A stretch of DNA of 7,146 nucleotides from Bordetella parapertussis. GTDB lineage: Bacteria; Pseudomonadota; Gammaproteobacteria; Burkholderiales; SG8-39. The notes under the pieces are model-generated. The model made no database searches, was not told the origin of the DNA, and saw only the letters and a list, made by a program, of their open reading frames with translations. The first letter of the stretch is position 1; each line of letters opens with the position of its first letter. Shown here one piece after another: positions 6,771 to 7,146 of the stretch. The DNA lies in the NCBI GenBank assembly GCA_945869935.1, contig CAMBSA010000085.1, forward strand, positions 1 to 7,146, written 5' to 3'. Made by a program: the position numbers and the translations under genes.

Positions 6771-7009
6771 TTCGCCAGCCGGGCGACTTCCGACTCGAAG
6801 GAATCCGCGGTCCAGGGCGTACCGTCGGCCCTCTTCACGCCCTCCGCGTTCAAGCGCGCCACCAGCGGCTCGAGCTCCCACACGCCCGCCGCGAAGGCCG
6901 ACTCGATCGCATCCGCGAGCAGGTTTTCGTAATCCGTCGGCGCGCGGTTCTGGATCTGGTTCGGCTCGTGGTAGAGCGGCGGTATGCGAGAGGGATCGGG
7001 GAAAATCAT
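6767..7009 (-). CDS. Small protein with recombinase-like helix-turn-helix
   Basis: An 80-residue protein with no signal peptide or membrane segment. The N-terminal 25 residues are Pro-rich and likely unstructured. A helix is expected at about 27-42 (DYENLLADAIESAFAAG), then LEPLVARLNAEGVKRADGTPW (46-66), which reads like the DNA-binding repeat after the catalytic domain of large serine recombinases (the LN-x-x-G-(V/I) then G-x-x-W pattern), then a last helix TADSFESEVARLA. There is no recombinase catalytic domain, so it is not a recombinase. The start is decided by AGGAG 9 bases before the ATG at 7009; the in-frame TTG at 7018 would abut that site. Its TGA overlaps the ATG of the Rieske gene, so the two are translated together. 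It might be a small regulator or an accessory factor of the oxygenase. I recall similar small proteins beside Rieske genes but cannot verify this here. Confidence 0.78.
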   Translation of the reverse strand: MIFPDPSRIPPLYHEPNQIQNRAPTDYENLLADAIESAFAAGVWELEPLVARLNAEGVKRADGTPWTADSFESEVARLAK

Positions 7010-7018
7010 GGAATACAA

Positions 7019-7023
7019 CTCCT
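7019..7023 (-). promoter_or_regulatory. Shine-Dalgarno that fixes the start of the small HTH gene
   Basis: On the minus strand AGGAG lies 9 bases before the ATG at 7009. It leaves no spacing for the TTG at 7018, so the ATG is preferred. Confidence 0.75.
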
Positions 7024-7048
7024 AGCTCGATTTTGACATCGCTTTAAC

Positions 7049-7080
7049 GCCAAGGCGCCAAGATAGCCAAGAACGCCAAG
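7049..7080. repeat. Four GCCAAG direct repeats in the operon leader
   Basis: The core CCAAG starts at 7050, 7058, 7067 and 7076, each time preceded by G, giving spacings of 8, 9 and 9 bases. On the transcribed (minus) sense it reads CTTGGC four times, about 40-70 bases before the first start codon. It may be a copy of a dispersed intergenic repeat or a tandem operator. No clear -35/-10 pair was found; TTGGCT and TTAAAG, 17 bases apart, are a weak candidate inside it. Confidence 0.6.
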
Positions 7081-7088
7081 TTTGAAAT

Positions 7089-7113
7089 CAAAGCCCGCTC
7101 GATGCGGGCTTTG
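7089..7113 (-). terminator. Perfect 10-bp hairpin, likely terminator of a gene beyond the right edge
   Basis: CAAAGCCCGC and GCGGGCTTTG pair perfectly around a 5-base loop. On the minus strand it is followed by ATTTCAAAC, so the U tract is short (CTTTGATTT) but adequate for an A/U-flanked GC stem of this common proteobacterial type. On the plus strand CCGGGG follows, which is poorer. It would insulate the operon from upstream transcription. Confidence 0.6.
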
Positions 7114-7115
7114 CC

Positions 7116-7146
7116 GGGGTGGGAGGGGTAACGGGGAGGGCGGGGG
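7116..7146 (+). other. G-tract cluster (potential G-quadruplex), cut by window edge
   Basis: Six G-runs at 7116-7119, 7121-7123, 7125-7128, 7133-7136, 7138-7140 and 7142-7146 are separated by loops of 1, 1, 4, 1 and 1 bases. This meets the usual G3+ N1-7 pattern on the plus strand. No gene can be seen here, and the run continues to the last base of the window. Confidence 0.55.

Noticed and set aside
6771..6881. N-terminal extension of the Rieske protein from an earlier start
   Set aside because: These 37 residues lie entirely over the small HTH gene, are Arg/Gly-rich and unlike any Rieske N terminus; the ATGA overlap start is much more likely.
6767..7009. Fragment of a degraded serine recombinase or mobile element
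   Set aside because: There is a good ribosome site, intact frame, coupling to the next gene, and no flanking recombinase remnants, repeats or attachment sites.

Overview
The window looks like chromosomal DNA of a GC-rich betaproteobacterium, most likely of the Burkholderiales type. The clues are the high GC, dense packing of genes, and two Bug-type (tripartite tricarboxylate transporter) solute-binding proteins next to an aromatic-type Rieske oxygenase, a gene mix typical of Bordetella, Cupriavidus and Variovorax relatives. The assignment rests on protein style and gene content only.

The left third (1-2305, plus strand) is housekeeping. It holds the 3' part of a lysophospholipid-transporter gene (lplT-like, cut by the window edge), then a complete stand-alone hisC (histidinol-phosphate aminotransferase). 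A GC-rich hairpin flanked by A and T tracts (2332-2355) follows and can terminate transcription from both sides.

The rest (2375-7009, minus strand) reads as one catabolic gene cluster. In transcription order it holds: an 80-residue protein with a recombinase-like helix-turn-helix; a Rieske 2Fe-2S / mononuclear-iron oxygenase large subunit, coupled to it by an ATGA overlap; a RidA/YjgF-family protein that lacks the usual substrate-binding arginine; a first Bug solute-binding protein, coupled to the RidA gene by a TGATG overlap; a second, divergent Bug protein; and an isochorismatase-fold cysteine amidohydrolase of the N-carbamoylsarcosine amidase type. My inference is that a periplasmic binding protein captures a small carboxylated or N-containing compound, the Rieske enzyme oxidises it, and the amidohydrolase and RidA-like protein process an amide/enamine intermediate. 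This resembles the logic of the Rut pyrimidine pathway but has a Rieske oxygenase instead of a flavin monooxygenase. No reductase, permease or classical regulator lies in the window, so the substrate cannot be named.

The non-coding DNA is short but structured. There is a perfect 10-bp hairpin between the oxygenase and RidA genes, a leader carrying four GCCAAG repeats at 8-9 bp spacing, a second perfect 10-bp hairpin upstream of that, and a run of G-tracts at the right edge. No tRNA, rRNA, CRISPR array or insertion sequence was seen.
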